This document shows positions 33,701-44,599 of a DNA stretch of 64,000 nt, one piece after another. The DNA comes from Pyropia haitanensis (lineage: Eukaryota; Rhodophyta; Bangiophyceae; Bangiales; Bangiaceae). Positions within the stretch are counted from its first letter, which is position 1, and each line of letters opens with the position of its first letter. The notes below the pieces were generated by a model. That model had not been told where the DNA came from and did no database searches. It saw nothing but the letters and a program-made list of their open reading frames with translations. A program made the position numbers and the translations under genes. Where the stretch lies: assembly GCA_008729055.1 (NCBI GenBank), contig SDUX01000008.1, positions 4,737,756-4,801,755 on the forward strand, written 5' to 3'.

Positions 33701-34253
33701 AACGGTCGAGGCGGTGCGCCTAGAGGCCCGCCTGCGGCTGATGGTCAAGCAGCGCAACGTCCTCGCGCTGTTTGTGTCGCGCGCCCACCGCGACCGCGCG
33801 GCGCGGCGGCGCGAAGCGGTGCCCGCCCGCGGCACCACCGCCGCCATGTCGGCCGCCGCGGCGGCCGGTGGCGTTACGGCCGTCACCGCGGCGGCGGCGG
33901 CGGCCGCCGCTGCCGCGGCGGCGGCGTGGTCGCCGCTCGACGCGCGGCGGCTGGTGGCCGAGGTGAACCGGCTGCAGCCCGAGCGGCAGCGGGACGTCCT
34001 GAAGGTCATTGCCGACGCGTCCCGGCGGGGCGGCCTCGTCAGCGCGTGGTCTGCGGGCCGGCCGACGGTGCTCGACGCGGCGACGCTGTCGCCGCTCGTC
34101 CTCCGCGCCGTCCAGGCCTACCTCGACGCGCTGCTCCGGCGGGGCGCGGACTGGGAGTTTGTCGCCGACCTGGCCGCGCTGACGGCCATGGATAAGGAGA
34201 TTCGCGGCGTCGAGGCGGAGCTGTTTCAGCAGCTCGGCGAGGTGATGGCCTGA
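25507..34253 (+). CDS. Giant BET protein: two bromodomains plus NET domain; frame breaks at homopolymers
   Basis: Start ATG 25507 (MHHGGGGGGGNDAAHAARVL); TGA 34251-34253; about 2,900 residues if continuous, far longer than known BET proteins. BET proteins read acetyl-histones and recruit transcription machinery. After Gly-rich low-complexity sequence come a bromodomain-like remnant (about 26455-26750), bromodomain 1 (about 27347-27690), Lys-rich KAPAKKKSKKK segments, a Gly/Ala/Pro linker, bromodomain 2 (about 30778-31110), a long EEKRAA-type helix (31750-32150), and a C-terminal NET domain (about 33930-34150: SPLDARRLVAEVNRLQ, VLDAATLSPLVLRAV). Both bromodomains keep LPDYDVYVS.RMDLGTV and FTNAMAYSP, but Ser stands where the acetyl-lysine-binding Asn should be. 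The frame changes near the G runs at 25657-25737 and the C12 run at 33456-33467, most likely length errors; a small intron is the alternative. Confidence 0.88.
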
Positions 34254-36724
34254 AGAGGGCGGCAGGGGTTGGGGAGGGCGGGGGGGGGGGGGGGGGGGGG
34301 GGAGGTGGGGCGGAACGTGGCTAAGTGCGTGAATGGGCTGGGGGCGACAAGACGGGGTGGGGGATTGGCGGGTCGGTGGAGGCGATGGTGGGGGGGGGTA
34401 GGAGGACGAGGTGAGGCGCGAGTGAGGCGCGCGTGTGGATTCCATGTTGCTGTGTTTTTGTTTCTCTTTGGCTCTTGGACCACGCCGCGACGCGGTCGCG
34501 CCCTCGCAGGGCACGCTGCCGTCCCCCGTCCACCGTGCTCTCCCCATGCTTTCATCCCCCCCCCCCTCTTCCCTCGGCACTGGTAGTTCTCGTTCTACGT
34601 GGGCCCGTCTCGGCTGCGGGCGCTCGCTCTCGCTCCAGTTGTGTCGCCTGCCGCCCGCGAGCCGCATGCGGCGGCGGCGGGCGGCGGCGGCGGGCGGGCG
34701 GGTTCCATCACCCTTCCCCCCCCCCCCCCCCCCCTCCCAGCACACGGCAGACGGGCGCGGTGGGGGCGCGGCAGCCACGTCGCCGGCGGGGCCCAGTGGC
34801 GCGCGCGCGTGGCCGGCAGCGGCTGACGGGGCCGCCGCGCGGACGTGGGCGCGCGCCAGCCGCGGTCGCGTGTCCCCGCTGGCGGCCGCCACCCGCCCAC
34901 CCCCCCCCCCCCTCCCGCTGCTTCCGCTGCTTCCCGCTGCCTGTGGCGCATCGGGTGAAATGAGCGACGACACTGTTGCCGTCGCGGCCAAGTATGGGTT
35001 GCTATTTTTTTTTTTTTTTCCTGTGCTTCGCCTTCTGCTGCTCTCCGCTGGCCTTGTTTTTCTTCTTTTTTGTGAGGGGGCTTGACACGATTCGCCGCGT
35101 GAAGCGCCCGCACGACGACTCCCAGACGCCTCCCCCACCTATCGTGTCTGAACGACTATGCCGACGCTGCGGATGATTTGAAGGCGTGCCGCGAGTTGGG
35201 AGGGCCCACGGAGGGGCGCCGTCGTCGTTGGGGGGGGGCCGTCGTGACGACAGTGGCGGGGGCGGGCGGCCCGACGCAACGGCCACTCTACGGTGGGGGG
35301 CACGGGCGGGGAGGGCATCAGGACGGAGAGCGGGGGGAGCGGGGAACAGACTGGAGCTAGACCCGGGGGGGGGGGGGGGGATTCGAGGTGGTCGCCTTGA
35401 TTGGGAGGAGGGGCGCGTCCGCCGACGCCGCTAGAGCGCCCGCTGCGCACCCGGCGACGGCGGCGGCGGCGGCGGCGGCAGCAGCCACAACGGCGACAGC
35501 AGCTGTGGCGGCGGCGAAAACACAGCGCGGCGGGCAAACGTCGAGTCCCTCGGCGGGGTGCTGCGACGCCGTGACCGGCCACCGACCCCACTACGCCGGG
35601 ACGGCCGCGGCTGCGGCTTTGGGCGTACGCGAGAAGGCGAACCGCGCCAGCGTCGTCGCTGCTCCGGGAGGCCAACGACGCGGGCGGCCAAAGGACAAAG
35701 CCAGGGGTGGCGCGGCGGGCGGCGGCGACGGCGTAGCGGTCGCTGTCGCCGCCCATCTCCTCCCACGAGGATCCAACCCCCTCCCCATCGCTCCTGTCAC
35801 CGTGGACCAGCGCGCGCTTGGCACGGCCCATGGACCCGAGGTAGGTGCGCCAGCAGGAAGCGCGAATGACGTGGTAGTGGCGCGCTCCCGCTGCACCCGC
35901 GCAGTCAACACTACGAATAGCGCAGCAACGGGCGTCAGCGGTCGACAACGAGTCACAGCGTGTCGCCACAGCCGCCGCCCGCCCGAGCAGAACAAGGGAG
36001 AGGAGACCCGACAAACCCGCGCGGCCAGACGCGGCCGCGTTGCCCGCGACGCGCCGCGTCGCCGCCCGCACGCGGGCGACCCCACCCGCGGCGACGGCTC
36101 GCGCCCGTCGCTCGGCGCGGCGGTCCGCCGCTATGGCAGCACCGCCGCGCTGGCCGTCGCCGCCGACGCCGCGTACGTGCCCGCCGCCAGCGGCCGCCGC
36201 TGCCGGTGCCGGCGCGGGGCTCGACAGAGGCACGGTGCGGGGGCCCGGGGTGGGGCCGACGAGGGCGATCCGCGGCGTGCGCGCCCCACCCCAGACGCCT
36301 CCTCCCCCTGCATTCCCCCCATCTATCCCACGCAGGGCGCACCCGTCACCGCCGGTCCGCCGCGGCGTACTCCCCTCCCCCGACCCTAGCGGCGGGGGAA
36401 GGTGGCACCCCGCCAGCCGGCCGCCACCCCGCTGCGGGCGCCCCCCCGCTTGGCCGCGCCCGCCGTCTGGGCCGTGACATACAGGCACGGGCGGAGGCGC
36501 CAGCCCTCCCTCGCCGCCCTTTGCTACCACTAGTGGCCACGCCCGCGTGTCGAGGTCGCAGCGTCCCGCTGTGGGTGGGCCCACCCACCGGCACCACCCA
36601 CGCGACGCGTCGCTCCCCCCCCCACCCCCTCATCCGCGGTGCCGACAACGAGCCAGCCCCCGCCGCGCCCCCCTCCCACTCCCCCCCGTTCCCCCCCCCC
36701 CGCCCCACCCCTCCCGCGGCGGCG
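34254..36724. other. Intergenic region, ambiguous open frames
   Basis: Holds the 3' flank of the BET gene, a G18 run (34280-34300), a second T15 tract near 35008-35024 and overlapping open frames on both strands at about 35139-36584. The minus frame contains MGRAKRALVHGDRSDGEG from an ATG at 35829-35831, and a plus frame contains an AT-hook-like RRGRPKDKA near 35685. Neither is supported by a domain, so no gene is called. Confidence 0.5.
34447..34470 (+). terminator. T-rich 3' flank of the BET gene
   Basis: T-rich sequence with a T5 run about 195 bases after the BET stop, on the coding strand. Role inferred from position. Confidence 0.35.
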
Positions 36725-37610
36725 TCACATTGTAAACTTGAGACACTGCGTGTCGTCATGGATGCGCCCGCACGCGAGGCGGCACCAGCGGAGCCCGCAC
36801 CGTGTGCACGTGTACGCCGCCGCCGCGGTGCACACCGCACACAGCCGCCGTGGCGGGCGGCGGCCGCGCGGGGTGGCGAGCGCCGCCCAGGCGGGGAACC
36901 AGGCCGGCCGCGCGGCGGCGGCGTCCGCGTCGACCGCCACGGCAAACGGGCGGCTCCACCCGCCCAGCCGCGCGCGGCTGCCGGCGGCGCCCGCCGCGGC
37001 GCCCGCCGCCGCCGTTGCCGCCGCCGTCGCCGCCCGCCGCCGGCGCTTGCGGCCGGCCGTCGGCGGAACGGCGCCGCCCGCAAAGTCGTCCTCCCCGCCG
37101 TCCCCGAGGGGGCTATACGCCCCGTCCGTGGCGCCACCGCCACCGCCGCCGCCGACGCCGCCGCCACCGCCGCCGCCGCCGCCGCCGCCCCCACCCCCCC
37201 CTCCCCCATGGTCGCCGCCATGGTCGCCGCCACCCCCACCACCGCCACCGTCGCTGTCACCGCCCCCGCCGTCGCCGCCGCCGCCGCCGCCGTCGCCGTC
37301 GAGGTCGTCGGTGGCGCCGACCGCCCGCCGGTGGGCGCCGTCGTGCTCCAGCGCCTCGAGGCGGCGGCTCAGCGCGTCCCGCCGCGCGCCGGCCGTGACG
37401 GTGCGCACGCGCGCCGCGACGGCGCGGCGCCGCTTGGACCGGCCAGGGGGGGGGGGGGGGGCGCACCGGAAGGGGGGGGGGGGGGGCGCCGTTGCCGCCG
37501 CCGGCGGAAGCCGCCGCCGCCCGGCCCGTCGCCGAGGCGCCGCCGCCGCCGCCACCACCGCCCGTGGCGGCACCGGCAACCTCGCCAGGCGCGCGTGCGC
37601 GCCGAGGCAT
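36725..37610 (-). CDS. HIT-zinc-finger protein, ZNHIT1/SWC6 (Vps71) type
   Basis: Likely start ATG 37608-37610 (MPRRARAPGEVAGAATGG), stop TGA 36725-36727, about 295 residues. ZNHIT1/SWC6/Vps71 is a subunit of the SWR1/SRCAP remodeller that loads histone H2A.Z. Two family hallmarks are present in order: an RR..L.RRLEALEHDGAHRR helix and a C-terminal HIT zinc finger CAVC..AAAYTCTRCGLRWC...C...H....CLKFTM, whose final residues correspond to the family ending CLKWTV. Between them is a Gly/Asp-rich insert of about 120 residues including LGDGGEDDFAGGA. Leader and body are in different frames; the change falls at two G runs (37446-37461 and 37472-37486), so a run-length error or slippage is more likely than an intron. 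Only the zinc-finger half is unambiguous. Confidence 0.88.
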
Positions 37611-38668
37611 GGCAAGTGGCACGGGGGGGGAAGGATGGCAAGAAGAGTGGGAGGGGGAGCGGCAGAGCGGGGAGACAGGGACGGGAGGGTGCCGGCGGGG
37701 ACGGCAGCAGGCAGCGTGACCGGAGACAGCACCACAAACCCGACGGCGGGCACGCCGCCGACGCCAGCGAGGTGCAGTGCGTAGTTGCTGGCCTTGACCT
37801 GTCCAACACGGGCGGGTCTCCTCGGTGGGGCGCCCCGTTGGCGTCGATGCGGCGCTGGGCGCCTCCGCGTCGGCAGCGAGGACGTGGGCAGCAGTCGTGG
37901 TCATGCGCCAACTGCTGTGTGTCTTCGTTTTTCTCGTGGGGTCGTACCGCGTGTTGATGCCTTCGTGCCGTGGGCGCTCAATATGTACCGGTACCTCTCG
38001 CCAGCAACTTTGACCGACGTTGTACAAATTCATTAGGCACGTGGCCATGCAATGTTGTACACGTGTTGTGGTGCAGATACTACACGATGAAATTAAACAC
38101 GGCCGTGCAAGACACGCGTGCGGTCGTGGATCTCCATGCGGCCCTCACCAGCCAATAGCTGGGAGATTGTGCGTGGCAGCGGTGCGGCAGCCAATCCCAA
38201 GGCGGCTGTCATTACCGGTGGCCGGTCACGGCGCGTTCGTTGCCGCCAACACACCCCTGGCCGGTGAGAGGCCCACACTGACGTGGAAGGATTCGACGCG
38301 TCGGGCAGGGCCCGATGGACCTCCGTTCCGCCCGTTCCCTCTCTCTCTCGCCGAGGAGGGGGGGGGGGTTGCGCCGTGCCGTGTACGTACGGCACGGCAC
38401 CGCCGAGCGCGGCCGTCCCTTCCTGTTTTTTTTTTCGTCGTCGGGGGGGGGGGGGGCAGTGTGCCCGCTGGGGCGTTCCACCGTGGTCGGTGTCCCCTGT
38501 TGTGCTCTGCACTATCGCCCCGCCTTTGCCGTCGCTCTCACGCTGCCCCCCCCCGCCTCCTCTTCGCCCCCTTCCCTCTGTTTCTTAGCGCCGCTTTCGC
38601 TCTCTGCGCCACTCCTCTCCCCTAACGCGCGCGCCCCCCGGGCAGGTGCGGCTACGCGGATAGCCATT
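37611..38668. other. Divergent upstream region, ZNHIT1 and carrier
   Basis: Contains two CCAAT boxes (38152, 38191) about 480-520 bases before the carrier start and a pyrimidine-rich leader with T8 and G12 runs near 38428-38457. No gene is seen. Confidence 0.7.
38152..38196 (+). promoter_or_regulatory. Paired CCAAT boxes upstream of the oxoglutarate carrier
   Basis: CAGCCAATAGC and CAGCCAATCCC, 39 bases apart, on the coding strand upstream of the carrier gene. Same box as found near other genes in the window. Confidence 0.45.
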
Positions 38669-39931
38669 ATGGCAGCGCCAGTGGCGCCAGCCGCGGCGGC
38701 GACGGCGACGGCGGCGGCGTCGTCGGCCGAGGCGGGCCACACTCGGGCGCCCCGCCCGCCCGCGGCTGCCCCCCCATCGCTGTCGGAGCGGCTGCGCCCG
38801 TTTGTGGTTGGCGGCGCCGCGGGCGTGACAGGCTGGCTCTTCATCCACCCGGCCGACGTGATCAAGACGCGGCAGCAGACGGCGCCGCCGGGGGGTGCCG
38901 CCCCCGCCGCCACTGCCGCCGCCACCACCACCGCTACCGCCGCCGCCACCACCACCACGCCGGCGGCGGCTGCCACCGCGCCGGCCGCTGTGGCCACTCC
39001 GTCCCGGCCGGCCCCCCCCCCGTTGTCGACCGCCGCCACCGCCGCCACCGCCGCGGCGCCTGCCGGCGGGGCCCCCCCCGCCGCCGGCGCTGCAGCCACG
39101 GTGGCGACGACTGCCGGTGCGGTCCGCCCCCTCGGCCCCATCGCCACTGGCCGCTCCATCGTTGCCGCGGGCGGCCCGTCTGCCCTCTACACGGGCCTCT
39201 CCGCGGCGCTGACGCGGCAGCTGACGTACACGACCCTCCGCCTGGGTCTGTACGCCACGCTTCGCTCCGCGGTGGTAGGCGACGGCGCCGACGCGCCGCC
39301 GCCGTCGCTCACCCAAAAGCTGGGCATTGGCCTCGCCGCGGGCGGCGCCGCCGCCGCCGCGTGCTGCCCCGTCGAGGTGGCCATGGTGCGCATGTACGCC
39401 GACGGGTCGCTGCCGCCGGCGGCGCGGCGCAACTACGCGCACGTCGGGTCGGCGTTGCGGCGGATGTGGGCCGAGGAGGGCGCCGCGACGCTCTGGCGCG
39501 GCGCCCAGCCGACCGTCGCGCGGGCTTGCGTCGTGTCGGCGGTGCAGCTGGGCACGTACGACCAGGCCAAGCAGGTGTACGCGGGGTGGGGTGCGGCGGA
39601 CGGGGTGGGGCTGCACCTCGCGTCGAGCCTGACCAGCGGCCTCGCCTACTCCATCGTCTCCCTCCCCATTGACATTGCCAAGTCCAAGCAGCAGTTCCAG
39701 CACCGCGAGGCCCGTAGCGGCGGCGGCGACGCCGGCGCCGGCGCCAAGGGGGAGCTCAAGTACCGGGGGCTGGCGCAGACGGTGGCGCGGGTGGCGCGGG
39801 AGGAGGGCCTCCGCAAGCTCTACGCCGGCTTTGGCATGTATTTTGTGCGCTGCGGGGGTCACACGGTGGGGATGTTTTTGGCGTACGAGCAGCTCAACCG
39901 GCTGTGGGGCAAGGCGTTCGGGGGGGGGTGA
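38669..39931 (+). CDS. Mitochondrial 2-oxoglutarate/malate carrier (SLC25A11 type)
   Basis: 420 residues, one exon, ATG 38669. It exchanges 2-oxoglutarate for malate across the inner mitochondrial membrane. All three carrier signatures are present: PADVIKTRQQ (about 61), PVEVAMVRM (about 234) and PIDIAKSKQQ (about 333), with RMYADGSLP, TLWRGAQPTVARA and YTGLSAALTRQLTYTTLRLGLY placing it in the oxoglutarate carrier group rather than another branch. The family is about 300 residues; the excess is an N-terminal Ala/Pro extension (about 40 residues) and an Ala/Thr/Pro insert of about 80 residues in the first matrix loop (about residues 71-151), directly after the first signature. The insert lacks charged residues and probably loops out. 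The gene ends close to TGA 39929-39931 without a strong T tract. Confidence 0.93.
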   Translation: MAAPVAPAAAATATAAASSAEAGHTRAPRPPAAAPPSLSERLRPFVVGGAAGVTGWLFIHPADVIKTRQQTAPPGGAAPAATAAATTTATAAATTTTPAAAATAPAAVATPSRPAPPPLSTAATAATAAAPAGGAPPAAGAAATVATTAGAVRPLGPIATGRSIVAAGGPSALYTGLSAALTRQLTYTTLRLGLYATLRSAVVGDGADAPPPSLTQKLGIGLAAGGAAAAACCPVEVAMVRMYADGSLPPAARRNYAHVGSALRRMWAEEGAATLWRGAQPTVARACVVSAVQLGTYDQAKQVYAGWGAADGVGLHLASSLTSGLAYSIVSLPIDIAKSKQQFQHREARSGGGDAGAGAKGELKYRGLAQTVARVAREEGLRKLYAGFGMYFVRCGGHTVGMFLAYEQLNRLWGKAFGGG

Positions 39932-42241
39932 GAGGGCGTGCGAGGATCGCCCCCTGCGGGCTCTGGTGGGCGGCGTCCAGCACGGTGGGTGGGGCAGGGG
40001 GGAAGGGTGCCTTTTCAGAGGCGTGGGGATGGGGGTGGGAAGGGGGGTGACCAGCATGGGAAAGCTTGGGAGGGGAGGGGGGGACGGCGGCTGTCACTCT
40101 GGGGAGGGCATGCTGCCACGCGATGGAAGGAGCACCGTACGTGCGGGATTGGACGGGTGCGGCACCGGCGACCATCCGGCAGGCCCGCAACCGATCAAGA
40201 AGAGACAACAGCGGGGGAAGAACGACCGCCCCTCGCGAGGGGCGCCGCACAAAACCCGGCGACGGCCGTCGCCACGCCATCATGGCGACCGAAGCGGACG
40301 CGGTGGCGACCGCGGCAACTCTGTCCGCCTCCTTACACTCAATACAGCAGTATCGGTGGTGGCGGTTGCCGAGCGTGCGGGGGCCCGCCGCGCCGACGCA
40401 GGCGCCAATCGTCAGGCCAAGACTGACGTGTCCGACGCCACACCCCCTCCCCCTGCCCACCAACATTATCGCGGCCGCTCACCCCACCACGGTGCGCCGC
40501 CAGAGTGGCCCGCCCACCACTGGCCCGCCCGCTCCACTCGGCGCGTGGCCCTGCCGACCAACGTGGCAAGACACCATTGGCCCGGAAGCGGGCCGGCGGC
40601 GGGCAAGGCGCTTCCGCTGGCAGCGCCGCGCGGCGCGTGCCGCCAGGGCCCCCCACTCTGGCCGGCCCGCCCTCGGCCGCCATCGAGGCCGGCGCTCGCC
40701 CCCGCGCACCCCCCCCCCGCTACCACCGGCCACGCGACTCATTGCCTCGCGGGGCGCCTTTGGCGGGCCGCGTCGCTGGAAGTAGGCCGCCACGCCGCGC
40801 ATCCGCTTCTCCCCCCCCCCCCCCCCCCTGTTACTGTCGCCCCTCGCTGTTGCCCCTGCCGCCGCCGACCCCGCGGTCGCCCCCATCCCTGTCGCTCGTG
40901 CCAACCGCTGCCGCTGTCGGCGCCGCCGACGCTTCCCCCGCGTCTGCGGCTGGCGCGGCCGGCCGCCCTGCCGGCGCAACGGCACCCACGGCGTCGCTTT
41001 CACGGCTCCTGTTTCTTTTCTTCTTCGTCCCTTCATCTACCGACGCGGTCTTGTCTCCCTGCCGGTGGCGCTGCTTATCCTCCTCACCACTGCCAACGCA
41101 CGGCGTGGGTAGGCCGCGTTCCCCCCCCCCCCCCCCTCTCCCCCTCGTTTTTTTTTTTGTCTCTTGTTTTGTCGACTGGGGCCTACCCCCACCACCGTCC
41201 CATTGACTTCTTGTCCCCCTCGCCGCCCGCCTACGGCACCCCCGCCCCCCCCCCTCCCCCCCGTCACCTGCCCCCCTCCCGCTCTACCCACCATGGCCCC
41301 CCCGCTACTTTTCACGGGGGCGGCAGGGGGGTGGCGTACGCTGTGCCTCCTCCCCCCCCCCGCTCCCCCTGTTTTTTGGCGTGCCCCGCCGGCAGTTGGC
41401 CAAGACCGTCGCCTGCGGTCCCGCCGAGACTGGCACCCGCCACGCCGCGGCCACCGTCGCCGGCCGCCACTGCGGGCCGGTGCCGCAAGCGCCCGTGGGT
41501 GGGTGTCCCGGCGGGTGGTCGCGGCAGGGGGATAGGCGGTGGCAGAGATAGCGGTTCCGGCAGCAGCGGCGGCGGCTATGGCGGGCGTGGTAGCAGCGGC
41601 GGCGGTGGCGGGCGCGGCAGCGGCGTTGGGGTGCGCGGCACGGCGGCGGCGGCGGCGGCGGCGGCGACTGGCCTGTGCCGGCCGACCGTTGGGGTGGCGC
41701 GCCTTCCAGCCCTGACGCTCACCCGCCGTGCGCGGTCGGCGGTCGGGTGGTCGCTGCCGGTGAGGGTCGGCTGCGGCGGCGGGTGCGGCGGCAGCGGCGG
41801 CGACTGGGGGGCCGTCGCGGCCACCGCGGCGGTGGGGGTGGTGGGGGCTCGCCGCGCGCCGCGGATACCCCTGTGGGGTGACGGTGGCGGCGGCGCGGCG
41901 GCGTGGGGTGCGGCACGGCCACGGCTTGCTGGCGCCGCTGCCGTGGCGTCGGGCCGGCGGCAGCGGCAGGCGGTGGTGTGCCGGTGGAGCCTGGGCACCG
42001 GCCCCGCCGGTAAGGGCGGGTGGCGGTGGCGGTGGGGCCTGGGCCGCCCCGCCGCGGCGGCTGACGGGGTGGCGGCCGACCGGGTAGGCCCCGGCTCAGT
42101 GGGCGACGCGGTTCCCGTGGATGAGGTGACGCTCAGCGCGCTCGGCCGCGGCGCCGCGTCGGCTGGCCGCTCCGTCGGCACCGTTGGTGGCACGGCCGTG
42201 GACGTGACGGGCGGCGGGGGGGGGGGAGGGGGAGGGAGGGC
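39932..42241. other. GC-rich interval, includes unresolved 5' part of DUF4239 gene
   Basis: From 40800 on it is C-rich with pyrimidine tracts, then Gly/Ala-coding sequence from about 41550. An open frame running into the G11 run at 42216-42226 (…SAGRSVGTVGGTAVDVTGG) is probably the upstream part of the DUF4239-like gene in another frame. Candidate starts are ATG 41293 and ATG 41578, in a different frame from the conserved part; none can be confirmed. Confidence 0.5.
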
Positions 42242-43204
42242 GACGGCGGTGGCGGCGTCGTCCCTACCGCCGCGGCGCCGTCTGGCAACGCCCCCCCGCT
42301 GTCGGTCGAGTACCCCGACGCGGGCGCGGCGTACGTGGCGCCGCCGCGTGCCAACCGGCTGCGGTTGCTCCTGTTCACCGCCGAGCGCTTCCTGCCCGTG
42401 GCGGTCGGTTTGCTTGGTGCCGTAGCGCTGCCGACGTTGTCGGAGCTGCTCCTGCCGCTGGTGCCCCATGTGGGCTCGGACATCTCCGTGCTGATCAGCG
42501 TGCTCTTTTCCCCGACGGTGGGCATCCTGTTTGCCACCCTCCTCTCCATCACCGTCTCTGTGCTGCGGCAGCGGCAGCAGGACATCCGGTCGCTGCTGTT
42601 TGAGGAGCTCGCCACCATCCGCACCCTCGCGGTCATCCTCCACGACAGCCACCTGCTGACACAGCTGGGTGACTACCTGCGGCTGCTGAGTGAGGAGACG
42701 TTTGAGCACCGCTTCTTTGATGGCGACTCAGACCTGCACGACGCGGGCCAGGGGCCCTCCTGCTCGATGCGCGAAGCCGCGTACGAGGCGACCGAGGTGC
42801 GCGGCTACACGCTGATGCACGACGCTAACCGGCGGCGGCTGCGGGAGCCCGTCGAGGGCCTCATCTCTGCGCTCGTCACGCTCCGCACCCGCCGGCGGGC
42901 GACGCTCGACACGGGCTTCCCGCGGGTGCACTATGTCATCCTGGCGGCGCTCGGCGCGTCGACGCTCTTTTGCTTCCTCCTCGAGGTTGCCGCGCAGCCA
43001 CAGTGGCTCGACGTCCCCGCCGTGCGGCTGCTGTTTGCGCTGCTGCTGGCGCTGCTCACGTCTGCCACGACGTTTGTGGCGGACATTAAGGACCCGTTCC
43101 AGGGGCACTACCGGCTATCGACGGCGCGGGTGGACCGCACGCGCGTGACGATCCTCGAGCGGGTGGGGCTGGTCACGTCCGAGCCGTCGGGAGGGAGCTT
43201 CTAG
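42242..43204 (+). CDS. DUF4239-like membrane protein, 5' end unresolved
   Basis: The conserved part ends with TAG at 43202-43204. It begins with NRLRLLLFTAERFLPVAV, then hydrophobic helices about LLGAVALPTLSELLLPLV and VLISVLFSPTVGILFATL, a cytosol/stroma-side helical domain (RQRQQDIRSLLFEELATIRTL ... REPVEGLISALVTLRTRR), then two more membrane helices and a closing DIKDPFQGHY segment. This layout, helices-soluble domain-helices with a final DPF.G motif, is that of DUF4239 proteins found in bacteria and plastid-bearing eukaryotes, whose function is unknown (some relation to bestrophin-type channels has been suggested). Start is missing: the upstream sequence switches frame at a G11 run (42216-42226). 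T-rich sequence follows at 43316-43326. Confidence 0.65.
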   Translation, partial: DGGGGVVPTAAAPSGNAPPLSVEYPDAGAAYVAPPRANRLRLLLFTAERFLPVAVGLLGAVALPTLSELLLPLVPHVGSDISVLISVLFSPTVGILFATLLSITVSVLRQRQQDIRSLLFEELATIRTLAVILHDSHLLTQLGDYLRLLSEETFEHRFFDGDSDLHDAGQGPSCSMREAAYEATEVRGYTLMHDANRRRLREPVEGLISALVTLRTRRRATLDTGFPRVHYVILAALGASTLFCFLLEVAAQPQWLDVPAVRLLFALLLALLTSATTFVADIKDPFQGHYRLSTARVDRTRVTILERVGLVTSEPSGGSF

Positions 43205-43315
43205 AGTGGGGACAGCGGGGGGGGGGGAGGGGAGGTGAATGGGGCGCCCGTGGGAGCGGATGATTTTGAGGGGACGAGGGGGGGGGCGGATGGGCGGTGG
43301 CGTGGGTGGTTTGCG

Positions 43316-43326
43316 TTGTTTTTTTT
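43316..43326 (+). terminator. T-rich 3' flank of DUF4239-like gene
   Basis: T8-plus run on the coding strand about 110 bases after the stop. Role inferred from position. Confidence 0.3.
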
Positions 43327-44599
43327 GACGTCACCGCAGGGTGAGGCGGTGGGGTGGTGGACGGGCGGAGCGGGGTGGACGGGTGAGAGTGGCGGGGAGC
43401 GGTGGCGGGTCCACGACTGTGGCGGACCCCGATGCAACGGACATCACGCCGCGCCGTGGGGCTGCAGCGTGACCGCGACGCCCGCGCGTGGTGGCAGCGT
43501 CGCGGGTGCCGTAGCCCACGGCGCCACGGCCGGCCGTCGTGGCGGGTAGCCGCCCCCCGGGCAGGGTCGCCGCCGTCGTGGGGTGCGGACGCCGCGCGCG
43601 GGGGGCATGAAAAAAAAAAAACAGGAGGCCGACAGTGGCGAGCACCACACGCATACAGCGGCAGGACGCACGAGGGCGAGGGGGGAGTGGGTGGTGAGGG
43701 GGGACGGGAGCTGCCGCTGTCGTGGCGTCGCTGCCCGCGGCGATGGGACGGCTGTTGTCAGCCAGCCCAGCGCCGGGCGTGATATTGGTGTGCAGCCTCG
43801 CAGCCACCGCCGCCGCCACCGCCCGCCGCCTCGGCCAACGCCAACTGCCACTGCCGCTACGACCGGCCCAGGGCGGCCGCCGCCCACCGCTCCGTGAAAC
43901 GTAGGAGGCCACCAACCGCCGCTCACTGCTACCGCCACCGCCACCGCCGCCGCCGCCGTCGCCGCCGCCACTGCTGCCACCGCCGCCGCCGCCGCTCAGT
44001 TTGGCGCGCCTGTCAGGAGGGTGTGCCGCCCCCTTTGACCCCCCCGAGCTCCTGTCCACCCCACCGCCGGGAACCCCAGCCCCCTACATCTCCCTGAACG
44101 CTCTCCAGTCCAGCGACTCCGTCCGCGCCCTCGATGCAACGGGTGTGTGGTCATCGTCCGCCATCCGACGAGGCCGCCCGTGGGGTCAGCAATCAGATCG
44201 AACTCGCATTTACTAAGAAAAGCAGTGACTTTGCTAAATCAAGAGGCAGTACCCGCTGTACAGACCGTGGCACAGTGTATCCGCCTTGGGCCCGCCGCGA
44301 GTCTGGTCGAAGGGAACGTCGTGATTTACACGACGCCATCCCCGTCGTCGGAGGCCGCCAGATGCCGCGGCGGAGGGACGATGACCAGGATCACCTGGAG
44401 CCACACGGTGATAACTGCCGCGACGATGGTCGCCACCACATGGCACAGCACAATCGCCTACGTGGAAAACCCCTCGCCGGCGAGGACATCGACAGTCAGA
44501 GTGGGCAACCGCGTGACGCCGCCGTTGTTCGGTGTTGTCGCCAGGGAGGGGGCCGCGCCGCTGCCCCCACCGACTTAAGTAAGCGCAACAGCGGGCCTA

